A stretch of 5,258 bases of DNA from positions 1 to 5,258 of the forward strand of contig JAJYJL010000722.1 in the NCBI GenBank assembly GCA_021789565.1. Direction: 5' to 3'. The notes under the pieces are model-generated. The model did not search any database and was not told the origin of the DNA. It worked only from the letters and a program-made list of their open reading frames with translations. This document shows positions 1-5,030 of the stretch, in pieces (the first letter of the stretch is position 1; the number at the start of each line of letters is the position of its first letter). Both the position numbers and the translations under genes were made by a program. The DNA is from Acidobacteriota bacterium (GTDB taxonomy: Bacteria > Acidobacteriota > Terriglobia > UBA7540).

Positions 1-216
1 GCTGAAAGTGTCCACGGTGACGTTCTTCATGTCCCGCGTAACCTCTTGCAGCATTTCGACGCGCTCCTCAACACTGAAGAGCGGCTGCTTTTCAGCATTC
101 GTCAGCAGGGCGACAATCAGATGGTCAAAGATCCGGCTGCTTCGCTGGATCAGATCAAAGTGCCCGTTGGTTATCGGATCGAAGGACCCTGGATAAATCG
201 CGAGAATGTCAGACAT
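1..216 (-). CDS. coaD: Phosphopantetheine adenylyltransferase, N-terminal part (cut by window edge)
   Basis: CoaD transfers AMP from ATP to 4'-phosphopantetheine to give dephospho-CoA, the penultimate step of coenzyme A synthesis, in the cytoplasm. Reading from the ATG at 216 toward position 1 gives 72 codons without a stop. The family usually has about 160 residues, so roughly the first 45 percent is present. The nucleotidyltransferase signature is intact: residues 7-19 read [13 protein letters not shown], with the TNGH nucleotide-binding motif at 16-19. The next family segment, [12 protein letters not shown], is at 45-56, after Lys43. The start is chosen because the first beta strand of the family begins two or three residues after it. 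No good Shine-Dalgarno sequence is visible, and a hairpin sits just upstream (228-250). A promoter at 264-293 and an upstream terminator at 404-455 indicate an independent unit. Identification is from the family signature and is firm; the missing C-terminus cannot be judged. Confidence 0.95.
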   Translation of the reverse strand, partial: MSDILAIYPGSFDPITNGHFDLIQRSSRIFDHLIVALLTNAEKQPLFSVEERVEMLQEVTRDMKNVTVDTFS

Positions 217-227
217 AAGCCGAAACG

Positions 228-250
228 AAGGGCGCACCAGCACCGCCCTT
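228..250 (-). other. Hairpin in the coaD leader
   Basis: A perfect 7-bp inverted repeat, AAGGGCG and CGCCCTT, separated by 9 nt, ends 11 nt before the coaD start codon. It falls within the roughly 40-nt leader expected from the promoter at 264-293. It is followed on the minus strand by CGTTTCGGCTT, which is only mildly T-rich, so it is not a convincing terminator. It may affect translation initiation, since no clear ribosome binding site is seen between it and the ATG. The repeat is seen directly; its function is inferred. Confidence 0.5.
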
Positions 251-263
251 ACGCTAAGAAAGC

Positions 264-293
264 ATTCTAGCTGTTGGGTTCGAACGTTGTAAA
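264..293 (-). promoter_or_regulatory. Sigma-70-type promoter for coaD
   Basis: On the minus strand there is a -35 hexamer TTTACA (288-293, five of six consensus matches) and a -10 hexamer TAGAAT (264-269, five of six), separated by 18 bp. Transcription would start near 257, giving a leader of about 40 nt before the coaD ATG. It lies downstream of the terminator at 404-455, which fits coaD needing its own promoter. Prediction from sequence only. Confidence 0.5.
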
Positions 294-403
294 CCAGATT
301 CTCTGAAGACGTGACAGAGCAATCGATGGGGCGAGCGCGGCCTATCGGCGTGCAGGCGCAGGCACTGCTTTGCCAAACGAAAAATGGGAGATTGCGACAG
401 GCG

Positions 404-455
404 AAAAAAACGCCGGCTTAGCCCCGCATGATGTGGCGTGCGGCCAAACCGGCGT
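404..455 (-). terminator. Rho-independent terminator after the RcnB-like gene
   Basis: On the minus strand ACGCCGG (449-455) pairs with CCGGCGT (410-416). The next seven bases on each side (442-448 with 417-423) continue the stem with two G-U wobbles, giving about 14 bp. The loop holds a further small GCA/TGC pairing. Seven T residues follow at once (404-410). The wobbles are G-U on the minus-strand RNA but would be C-A mismatches on the plus strand, so the structure is oriented for minus-strand transcription. It begins 28 bp beyond the stop codon of the exported-protein gene. Confidence 0.85.
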
Positions 456-482
456 GAGTTCGTGAAGCGTTGTCTGCCGAGG

Positions 483-1001
483 CTAGCGGCCAAAATTTAA
501 ATTCAGTGAAATGAAATCATGCACGCGGTAACCACTGTCAAACAAAACAACTCTGCCGCCGAATATGAAATAGCGATAGTCCGGTGGGGGTGGAGGCAGT
601 TCCTCCAACATGACCGGTGGCAGCGGATGGCAGTAACCCCGGTAGCGTGGCGACAGGACGTACCCCTGAGCCAGGACTACACCGCGCGGCCCGGGATCCC
701 GAAACCAGCGGTAGTCACGATGTTCGTCGTAATATCTCACCACGGCGCGGCGGTCATAATCATTGAAGCGGTAACGGCCCTCGTGGTCGCGGTCCCATCC
801 TCTGTGCCGGCCGTTGTCCCAATGCTCCCGGTGGCCGCGTCCTCTGTCATAGTGGCCGCGCCCTCTCTCGTCCCTGTCCCGTCCGTGGTCGTCATGCCGG
901 TAACCAGGGTTGGGGTGCGCCCACGCAGCCAATGCACTGGGTCCCAGCGCGACGCCTGCGCCAACCAGCAGAATCAAAAGGAATTGTAAGGATTTTTTCA
1001 T
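483..1001 (-). CDS. Small exported protein with charged low-complexity region, RcnB-like C-terminus
   Basis: A 172-residue protein. The start at 1001 is chosen over the upstream ATG at 1127 because it has a strong AAGGAGA ribosome binding site 8 nt away and begins a typical signal peptide: MKK, a hydrophobic core at about residues 5-26, and an AxA-type cleavage site at A26-W27-A28 or A23-L24-A25. Mature residues 33-95 are very rich in Arg, Asp, His and Gly and low in hydrophobics, and look disordered. The C-terminal part contains LPPPPPDYRYF at 135-145, then GGRVVLFDSGYRVHDFI at 148-164. This resembles the 'LPPPPxGYxW...vvLvd...VhDvI' pattern of RcnB-like periplasmic proteins, a family named for an E. 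coli nickel/cobalt homeostasis protein. The many His and Asp residues could bind metal, but that is inference. One Cys is present (123). It is a monocistronic unit ended by the terminator at 404-455. Family assignment is moderate; a role in metal handling is not shown. Confidence 0.8.
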   Translation of the reverse strand: MKKSLQFLLILLVGAGVALGPSALAAWAHPNPGYRHDDHGRDRDERGRGHYDRGRGHREHWDNGRHRGWDRDHEGRYRFNDYDRRAVVRYYDEHRDYRWFRDPGPRGVVLAQGYVLSPRYRGYCHPLPPVMLEELPPPPPDYRYFIFGGRVVLFDSGYRVHDFISLNLNFGR

Positions 1002-1009
1002 GAGCTGTC

Positions 1010-1016
1010 TCTCCTT
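1010..1016 (-). promoter_or_regulatory. Ribosome binding site deciding the start at 1001
   Basis: AAGGAGA on the minus strand lies 8 nt before the ATG at 1001. The in-frame ATG at 1127 would prepend 42 residues before the signal peptide, so this site supports the shorter protein. Confidence 0.75.
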
Positions 1017-1193
1017 GGCCTGCCCTCGACAGCCCCTGCCAGAACGAGGGGACAATGAGTGGCAAAGGCACATCATTTGGGAACTGGCGCTCCCTTTTTC
1101 CCCTCCCTCACAAATCCACTTTTCCACAAAGGTGTATTGTTTGTCAACGAACTAAAGTTCTACCACCATCGCACGAGGCGGGCTGGTCCCCTG

Positions 1194-2357
1194 CTACCCC
1201 ACTTTAAACTTCCGAATCTCATTGGCGCTGACTTCGCTGCTCATGCCAGGTTCTTCGGGCGCCGTGACTTCGCCGTCAATCATCCTTTGCCGCCCTCCCG
1301 ATTCCATATAAATCGCATTGGGCATGGCCAGAAGCATGTTCAGGTTGGTTTTGCCGCCAGAGTGGCTGGCCACTTCCACTTTGTAGCCATCAGCGATAGC
1401 GGCAATTTCCATCCACTCGCACACACCGCCGGCGCGACGGTTGTCCGGCTGCACAATATCGGCACCGCGTCTTGCAATCAGGTCAGCAAACTCGTATTTC
1501 GTGTTCAGGTTCTCGCCCGTCGCAATTCGCATATCCAGGGCCGCGGCCAGCAGAGCGAAGCCCTCCATGTCATCGGGAGGCAGCGGCTCCTCCAGCCAGA
1601 AGCATCCCATCTCCTGATACACCCTGCCGCGCCGCAAGGCTTCCGCGCGGTCAAACACCTGATTGGCGTCCACCATCAATCGCCGATCCTTTCCCATGGT
1701 GTCCTGCGCCAGCCGTATGCGCCGCTCATCGTCAGCCAGCGAATACTTTCCAACCTTGATCTTGACTGCTTTGTAGCCTTGTTCCATCGCAGCCAAGATT
1801 TGGCGTTTGAAATGAGAAAGGTCTTCGTCATTGTCGTAGTACCACCCGCACATCGAATAGACGGGCATGCGGTCCCGGTAAGCGCCCAGCATCTTGTAGA
1901 CCGGCAATCCTGCATTCTTGCCCAGAATGTCCCACAGGGCGATGTCCGTGGCCGCCAGAGCATACTGCGATACGCCAGTCACTCCCTGGTAGTTCAGGGC
2001 CTTCCACAAATCGGCGCGGATTCGGCGGGGAAATGCCGGGTCCTTTCCCATTATCACGGGCTTTATTTCGTATTCCAGAATCGACTGGACGACCCGCGCG
2101 CCCTCGCCAAGATTGCCAAACCAACTGTTGGCCCAACCCGTAATGCCGGCGTTGGTGCGAATTCGCAGAACAACGGCGCCCCTGTCAACATCAAGCCGCT
2201 GGAGCGCGTCATAAATAGGCTCTTCAGCAGGCGGCTTCAGCAAGTCCGTCTCAAGTCCGGTAATCTTCAGTTCCTTCTTTTGCTCAGCCGCGACAGACAG
2301 CGCCGCCCCCAGGGCGGGCAGCGCGGCCGCCGAACGAAGAACATCCCTTCTGTCCAT
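1194..2357 (-). CDS. Tat-exported enolase-superfamily enzyme, mandelate racemase subgroup
   Basis: A 387-residue protein of the mandelate racemase/muconate lactonizing family, which abstracts the alpha-proton of a carboxylate substrate and then racemizes, epimerizes or dehydrates it, often an acid sugar. The N-terminal capping domain (about 30-150) is followed by the barrel. Catalytic residues are all visible: K199-x-K201 (acid/base lysines), metal ligands D230, E256 and E282, the D305/H332 dyad, and E352. Their spacings (29, 26, 26, 23, 27, 20) equal those from K166 to E317 of Pseudomonas mandelate racemase, so the enzyme should be active in the His-Asp/Lys subgroup. The substrate cannot be read from this. 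Residues 1-24 form a twin-arginine-type signal: RR at 3-4 in the context DRRDVLR, then an Ala/Leu-rich core and a likely cut after A24, implying a folded, Mg-loaded enzyme sent to the periplasm. The start has an AAGGAGG site close upstream. The next gene downstream is 192 bp away and probably unrelated. Confidence 0.93.
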   Translation of the reverse strand: MDRRDVLRSAAALPALGAALSVAAEQKKELKITGLETDLLKPPAEEPIYDALQRLDVDRGAVVLRIRTNAGITGWANSWFGNLGEGARVVQSILEYEIKPVIMGKDPAFPRRIRADLWKALNYQGVTGVSQYALAATDIALWDILGKNAGLPVYKMLGAYRDRMPVYSMCGWYYDNDEDLSHFKRQILAAMEQGYKAVKIKVGKYSLADDERRIRLAQDTMGKDRRLMVDANQVFDRAEALRRGRVYQEMGCFWLEEPLPPDDMEGFALLAAALDMRIATGENLNTKYEFADLIARRGADIVQPDNRRAGGVCEWMEIAAIADGYKVEVASHSGGKTNLNMLLAMPNAIYMESGGRQRMIDGEVTAPEEPGMSSEVSANEIRKFKVG

Positions 2358-2361
2358 TTCT

Positions 2362-2368
2362 CCTCCTT
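2362..2368 (-). promoter_or_regulatory. Ribosome binding site of the enolase-superfamily gene
   Basis: AAGGAGG on the minus strand, 4 nt before the ATG at 2357. The spacing is short but the match is complete, and it supports the start that includes the twin-arginine signal. Confidence 0.7.
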
Positions 2369-2542
2369 CTCAAAAGGCTGGATTCACAAAGGAAATTTCA
2401 GACCGTGACATTTCACCCTGAAGCGGCTCGCAGGTCAAGCAGCATGCAAGGCAAAATCAATAGCGATCACTTCGTGCAATCGAACCGATGGGACCTCAAG
2501 TTCAACGGCTTCGTTTTCCTGCCGGAAAAAAATCCGCTTCGC

Positions 2543-2577
2543 CCACCGGCAAACGGACTTTCGAAATCTGCCGGTGG
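2543..2577. repeat. 9-bp inverted repeat with inner palindrome, third copy nearby
   Basis: CCACCGGCA (2543-2551) and TGCCGGTGG (2569-2577) are perfect 9-bp arms around a loop that itself contains the palindrome TTTCGAAA (2559-2566). A further copy of the left arm, CCACCGG, occurs at 2627-2633. The 8-mer CGGACTTT occurs in the loop (2554-2561) and again next to the third copy (2631-2638). The middle arm could pair with either neighbour. No T-run follows, so it is not an ordinary terminator. Function unknown. Confidence 0.6.
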
Positions 2578-2693
2578 TTGGGGACACGGACGCTCACGTG
2601 TTGGCGCGGGACGGGGAAAATGTCCGCCACCGGACTTTACATCATCATGAGATCAGTCAGTTTCACCAGATGGATTGCCATGGAATTCTTTGT

Positions 2694-2705
2694 ATCTAGC
2701 TAGAT
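2694..2705. repeat. Perfect 12-bp palindrome
   Basis: ATCTAGCTAGAT is its own reverse complement and contains two CTAG tetramers, which are usually rare in bacterial DNA. It lies 337 bp upstream of the enolase-superfamily start codon and 120 bp past the MarR stop. It could be a binding site for a dimeric regulator, but no promoter is placed next to it. Confidence 0.45.
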
Positions 2706-2825
2706 GGAAAGGTCAGTTACGCGCGGCCCACGTCCGGGGGAAATTAGACCACGCGGCAGCCTGGGTTGACAATTTTCTTTCGGGTTTAGCGCCCGAGTCT
2801 GCACATCGATTACCCTACCCACCGT

Positions 2826-3275
2826 CTAATGGATTAAAGGGCTCTCCCAGACACGAAAAAGCAACTCCTTGAGCTGGGCAAAGCGTTCGGGGCCAAGCTC
2901 AGCACTCCATTCGCGCTCAATGTCCCGGAGGATGTCGTGAATTCTTGCGTAAGCGGCCTGACCCCGTTTGGTAAAGCGGATGATTCGGGCACGGCCCCCA
3001 TTGGGAGCGTCGGACCGGACAATATAGCCATATTCTTCCAGGCTCCCAAGCAGTTGGTTCATGGCCTGCTTGCTGATGCCGGCGCGCTCGGCCAGAACGC
3101 CCGGGCGGACGCCATCCGGCCCTGGAAACTGCAGCACGGCCATGTGCGGCATGCGCAGTTCCTCAAAGCCCGCGGCGTTCAACCCGCTGGTCAGGCGACG
3201 GTGGATAGCCTGGGCTGGAACGCGCAATAATGCCCCTATGAGCATGTCCGAAGTCTTCACGTTTGGATTTGACAT
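2826..3275 (-). CDS. MarR-family transcriptional regulator
   Basis: A 149-residue protein, a normal length for this family of dimeric winged-helix regulators, which usually repress a divergent gene and release DNA when a small ligand or oxidation changes the dimer. Residues 10-50 form the N-terminal helices of the dimer region. Residues 56-85 hold the helix-turn-helix (RPGVLAERAGISKQAMNQLL), the recognition helix starting near S68. Residues 86-105 form the wing (SDAPNGGRARIIRFTKRG), and 106-145 the C-terminal dimerization helices. No Cys is present, so direct cysteine-based redox sensing is unlikely. The ATG at 3275 is preceded by AAGGAAAA. It is divergent from two cupin genes, and two matching palindromes in the 77-bp gap are its likely operators, which suggests autoregulation plus control of the cupins. 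Family is firm; the ligand is unknown. Confidence 0.92.
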   Translation of the reverse strand: MSNPNVKTSDMLIGALLRVPAQAIHRRLTSGLNAAGFEELRMPHMAVLQFPGPDGVRPGVLAERAGISKQAMNQLLGSLEEYGYIVRSDAPNGGRARIIRFTKRGQAAYARIHDILRDIEREWSAELGPERFAQLKELLFRVWESPLIH

Positions 3276-3281
3276 TTTTCC

Positions 3282-3311
3282 TTGACATCCTTAGTAAATT
3301 GCATTTACATT
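3282..3311 (+). promoter_or_regulatory. Promoter of the two-cupin operon
   Basis: A perfect -35 hexamer TTGACA (3282-3287) and a -10-like TACATT (3306-3311, four of six matches) are separated by 18 bp. Transcription would start near 3318. The first palindromic operator fills the spacer and overlaps the -10, and the second covers the expected start, a layout suited to repression. The -35 also overlaps the ribosome binding region of the divergent MarR gene. Confidence 0.6.
3294..3308. promoter_or_regulatory. Probable MarR operator 1
   Basis: GTAAATTGCATTTAC is a palindrome with 6-bp arms (GTAAAT/ATTTAC) around a 3-bp centre. It lies between the -35 and -10 of the cupin promoter. It matches operator 2 at 13 of 15 positions, with centres 26 bp apart (3301 and 3327). 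MarR proteins typically bind such sites as dimers in the intergenic region beside their own gene. Confidence 0.75.
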
Positions 3312-3314
3312 GTA
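3309..3314 (-). promoter_or_regulatory. Possible -10 element for the MarR gene
   Basis: TACAAT on the minus strand (five of six matches to TATAAT) lies 33 bp before the MarR start codon and between the two operators. No good -35 hexamer stands 16-18 bp upstream, where the sequence is taken up by operator 2. If used, this promoter would be under the same repressor. Confidence 0.3.
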
Positions 3315-3316
3315 GC

Positions 3317-3337
3317 ATAGTAAACTGAATTTACTAT
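3317..3337. promoter_or_regulatory. Probable MarR operator 2
   Basis: ATAGTAAA (3317-3324) and TTTACTAT (3330-3337) are perfect 8-bp arms around a 5-bp centre, the more symmetrical of the two sites. It covers the expected start of the cupin transcript and ends 15 bp before the first cupin ATG. Two copies of the same palindrome in a 77-bp gap are hard to explain by chance and point to the adjacent MarR protein. Confidence 0.8.
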
Positions 3338-3352
3338 TATGGAGAGCAACCA

Positions 3353-3835
3353 ATGACTCAAAAAACCGTCGAGCCTGGCGTCAATCCTGCCGAGGAAACC
3401 ATTCGCCTGGGGCCGCTCGGCGTGCGCTTTATGATCACCGGTGAGAACTCAAACGGAACCGTCGCGGCGTTCGAGCTTTTTGTTCCAGCAGCGCAGCGCC
3501 TGGCGGCGCCGGCGCACAGTCACGACCATTACGAAGAGACAGTTTACGGCGTTGAGGGAGTGCTGACCTGGACGGTCGACGGAAAGCCGATTGACGTGGG
3601 GCCGGGGCAGGCCCTCTGCATTCCCCGCGGGGCTGTACACCGGTTCGATAACAACGGAGCACAGGACGTGAAGGCGCTCTGCGTAATCACGCCTGCGGCC
3701 ATTGGTCCGCAATATTTCCGCGAGGCTGCCGAGGTGATCAACTCGGCTGCGGGTGGGCCGCCTGACAAGGGAAAGATGATTGCGATCATGCTCCGGCACG
3801 GCCTCACGCCGGCTCCGCCCCCGCCTCAGGCGTAA
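3353..3835 (+). CDS. Cupin-domain protein, first gene of the operon
   Basis: A 160-residue single-domain cupin with a small beta barrel and one metal site. Motif 1 spans 55-69, with ligands H55, H57 and E62, and G69 closing the motif. Motif 2 follows the classic spacing exactly: G85, P91, G93, H96, N100. All four metal ligands (three His, one Glu) are therefore present, so a metalloenzyme such as a dioxygenase, isomerase or similar is possible. The fold alone does not give the reaction. The C-terminal 30 residues lie outside the barrel and end in a Pro-rich tail (PAPPPPQA). The start has GGAG 8 nt upstream. It is followed after 39 bp by a second, dissimilar cupin. Repression by the divergent MarR is inferred from the operators. 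There is no signal peptide, so it acts in the cytoplasm. Confidence 0.88.
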   Translation: MTQKTVEPGVNPAEETIRLGPLGVRFMITGENSNGTVAAFELFVPAAQRLAAPAHSHDHYEETVYGVEGVLTWTVDGKPIDVGPGQALCIPRGAVHRFDNNGAQDVKALCVITPAAIGPQYFREAAEVINSAAGGPPDKGKMIAIMLRHGLTPAPPPPQA

Positions 3836-3874
3836 CGCCGCAATTCCAGAGACTGAGGTCTTGAGAGGGCACAA

Positions 3875-4216
3875 ATGTTCCAGATTTTGCGTCCTGACGA
3901 TCAGCGGAAAGGCAAAATCGCCGCCGTCGAGTTTGAAGCTGAACCCTACGGCTCCGGAATTTCCTTCTTTCTTGGGAACCTCGAGCAGGGGAAACGCCCG
4001 GGGCTTCATCAGCATCCCTACGCGGAGACCTGCATCGTGCTTTCCGGCCGTGCCGTCATGGTTGTGGATGGGCAGGAGGTGCTTGCCGGGGCCGGCGACA
4101 TCGTCGTCATCGGACCATCGACGCCTCACCGGTTCGCCGCCATCGGCGACAAGCCGCTCAACATGGTTTGTGTTCACGCCGCCGAACGATTTGTGATTGA
4201 ACCGGCCTCCGATTGA
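3875..4216 (+). CDS. Small cupin-domain protein, second gene of the operon
   Basis: A 113-residue protein consisting of little more than one cupin barrel. Motif 1 is complete: G39, H45, H47, E51, G58. Motif 2 is relaxed: G74 and H85 keep their spacing, but the usual Pro and Gly are G80 and S82, and the final Asn is absent. The four metal ligands H45, H47, E51 and H85 remain. The hydrophobic, compact sequence without a signal peptide suggests a cytoplasmic protein. GAGAGG lies about 6 nt before the ATG. The 39-bp gap and same strand put it in one transcript with the first cupin. The two share the fold but little other sequence, so this is not a recent duplication. Small cupins of this kind are found in both catalytic and binding roles; the substrate is unknown. 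Confidence 0.88.
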   Translation: MFQILRPDDQRKGKIAAVEFEAEPYGSGISFFLGNLEQGKRPGLHQHPYAETCIVLSGRAVMVVDGQEVLAGAGDIVVIGPSTPHRFAAIGDKPLNMVCVHAAERFVIEPASD

Positions 4217-4234
4217 GGATAATCCAATGCCAGC

Positions 4235-4270
4235 GCAGAGCTTCGACCTCCGGAAACTCCACGGCTCTGC
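4235..4270. other. Inverted repeat after the cupin operon
   Basis: GCAGAGC (4235-4241) and GCTCTGC (4264-4270) are perfect 7-bp arms with a 22-nt loop, 18 bp past the second cupin's stop. No T-run follows on either strand, so it is at best a weak terminator or an RNA-stabilising stem for the cupin transcript. The receiver-like gene converges from the other side. Confidence 0.35.
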
Positions 4271-4372
4271 ACAGGTTTACATATCAACAGGCGCCGCGTC
4301 TTAACCTCGCCGGCTCTACGCTACATCCCCAACCGGCAGAATAGATTTACGGTTTGCGTTCTGGCTTGACGA

Positions 4373-4813
4373 TCAGTTTTGTTGTGGTTCCCAAAAAGGA
4401 TGTCCGCAACGGTCGCAATGGGCAAGAAGCGCGCGAACGACATCGTCCTGGAAAGCCGGGCGGTTCAGGTAAAACGCAGATCCAAGTTTAATTGCCTGGA
4501 GTGGTAACTCCGCATCGGCGCCAGTGCTTACCACCAGAACGGGAACGTTCTGCCCCTCATCTGCGGCTCGTTTTAAGATTCCCTGAGTCTCCAGAACGTC
4601 TGCATCCTCATCTACAATCACCAGTTCTATTACCAACATCCGGAGAATCGCAACCGCCGCCTCCAGCGTATTCACCGTGATAGGGACGAACCCGATGGAG
4701 AGCAGGATCGTGCGGTGGTGGTCAATAAAGCCTTTGTCGCTGCTGAAAATCAGAACGCTCGATCCGATTTCGTGCGTGTCTGAGGTGAGGTAATTCTGCG
4801 TGGTTTCACTCAT
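4373..4813 (-). CDS. Stand-alone receiver-like protein with degenerate active site and CxxC tail
   Basis: A 146-residue protein whose residues 18-131 follow the alternating beta/alpha pattern of a response-regulator receiver (CheY-like) domain, with no output domain. Strand 1 is VLIF at 20-23, strand 3 LVIVD at 64-68, strand 4 VPVLVVS at 90-96, strand 5 FYLNRP at 114-119. Compared with CheY, the phospho-acceptor Asp is kept as D68 and the switch Thr as S96. The acidic pair after strand 1 is replaced by S24-S25 (D26 follows), and the conserved Lys before Pro is R118. Mg-dependent phosphorylation is therefore doubtful, and it may be a pseudo-receiver working by protein contact. The tail 132-141 reads HCDRCGHPFW, a CxxCG knuckle flanked by His, which could be half a zinc site. 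The start at 4813 has only a weak purine-rich stretch upstream. No kinase gene is in view. Confidence 0.8.
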   Translation of the reverse strand: MSETTQNYLTSDTHEIGSSVLIFSSDKGFIDHHRTILLSIGFVPITVNTLEAAVAILRMLVIELVIVDEDADVLETQGILKRAADEGQNVPVLVVSTGADAELPLQAIKLGSAFYLNRPAFQDDVVRALLAHCDRCGHPFWEPQQN

Positions 4814-5030
4814 TTTTTCTTTTCAATCGCGGCCGTTTTTTATCTGCCGGGTTGCCCGACATCTGCCCATACGCACAGCGGGTCAGTTGTGCGGCGGGTC
4901 TAGTGCCGGACCTTCACCCGCGCGGGGGACATCCTCACTCGGCGATCAGATGATATGACTTACGAAAACTTTAATTCAGGAGCTATTGCAAAATAATCCC
5001 GCACATGCCGTCTGGAGTCCGTGACCCCTG
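4814..5030. other. Intergenic region upstream of the receiver-like gene
   Basis: I see no gene here. On the minus strand a TATCAT hexamer (4950-4955) could be a -10 for the receiver-like gene, but no good -35 precedes it. The region also holds the direct repeat GCGGGTC (4878-4884 and 4894-4900), a GCGGGT/ACCCGC pair (4894-4899 with 4916-4921) and the stem-loop at 4845-4861. Confidence 0.45.
4845..4861 (-). other. Stem-loop in the receiver-gene leader
   Basis: On the minus strand TGTCGGG and CCCGGCA form a 7-bp stem, including one G-U pair, around a 3-nt loop, ending 31 nt before the ATG at 4813. The wobble pair is a mismatch on the other strand, so the structure favours minus-strand RNA. Role unknown. 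Confidence 0.35.

Larger units (their letters stand above)
2358..2825. other. 468-base intergenic region without a convincing gene
   Basis: This lies between the stop of the MarR gene and the start of the enolase-superfamily gene, both on the minus strand. The short open frames on the plus strand (for example 2405-2650 and 2675-2872) lack a family signature and good ribosome binding sites, and I do not call them. I found no confident promoter for the downstream gene, although one must lie here or further up. Structure is present: complementary repeats at 2543-2638, a 12-bp palindrome at 2694-2705, the 8-bp palindrome GAAATTTC at 2392-2399, and a 5-bp stem TCGGG/CCCGA at 2780-2796. The last is not followed by a T-run on either strand, so it is not a clear terminator. 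Confidence 0.6.

Noticed and set aside
254..493. Minus-strand open frame of 79 codons between the exported protein and coaD
   Set aside because: It runs through the strong terminator at 404-455 and the coaD -10 and -35 region, and has no ribosome site or recognisable features.
519..989. Plus-strand open frame of 156 codons
   Set aside because: It is antisense to the exported protein gene. The Val/Ala-rich translation mirrors the Arg/Asp/His-rich sense strand.
1118..1160. Perfect TTGACA on the minus strand (1142-1147) and a GAAC/GTTC hairpin (1149-1160)
   Set aside because: No -10 hexamer stands 16-18 bp downstream of the TTGACA, so I do not call a promoter for the gene at 1001. The hairpin has only a 4-bp stem and no T-run, so it is not a terminator.
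1059..2408. Plus-strand open frame of 449 codons
   Set aside because: It is antisense to the enolase-superfamily gene, whose catalytic motifs are complete. The plus-strand translation shows no family pattern, and its length is a by-product of codon bias opposite a real gene.
2766..2796. TTGACA at 2766-2771 on the plus strand followed by a TCGGG/CCCGA stem
   Set aside because: There is no matching -10 and no plus-strand gene downstream. The stem is short and lacks a T-run on either strand.
2405..2872. Short plus-strand open frames in the large intergenic region
   Set aside because: They have low-information translations, overlap repeats and palindromes, and have no promoter with a matching ribosome site. 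One also runs into the antisense of the MarR gene.
3449..4177. Minus-strand open frame of 242 codons
   Set aside because: It runs antisense across both cupin genes, whose metal motifs and ribosome sites are convincing. Its own translation is Arg-rich with no recognisable domain.
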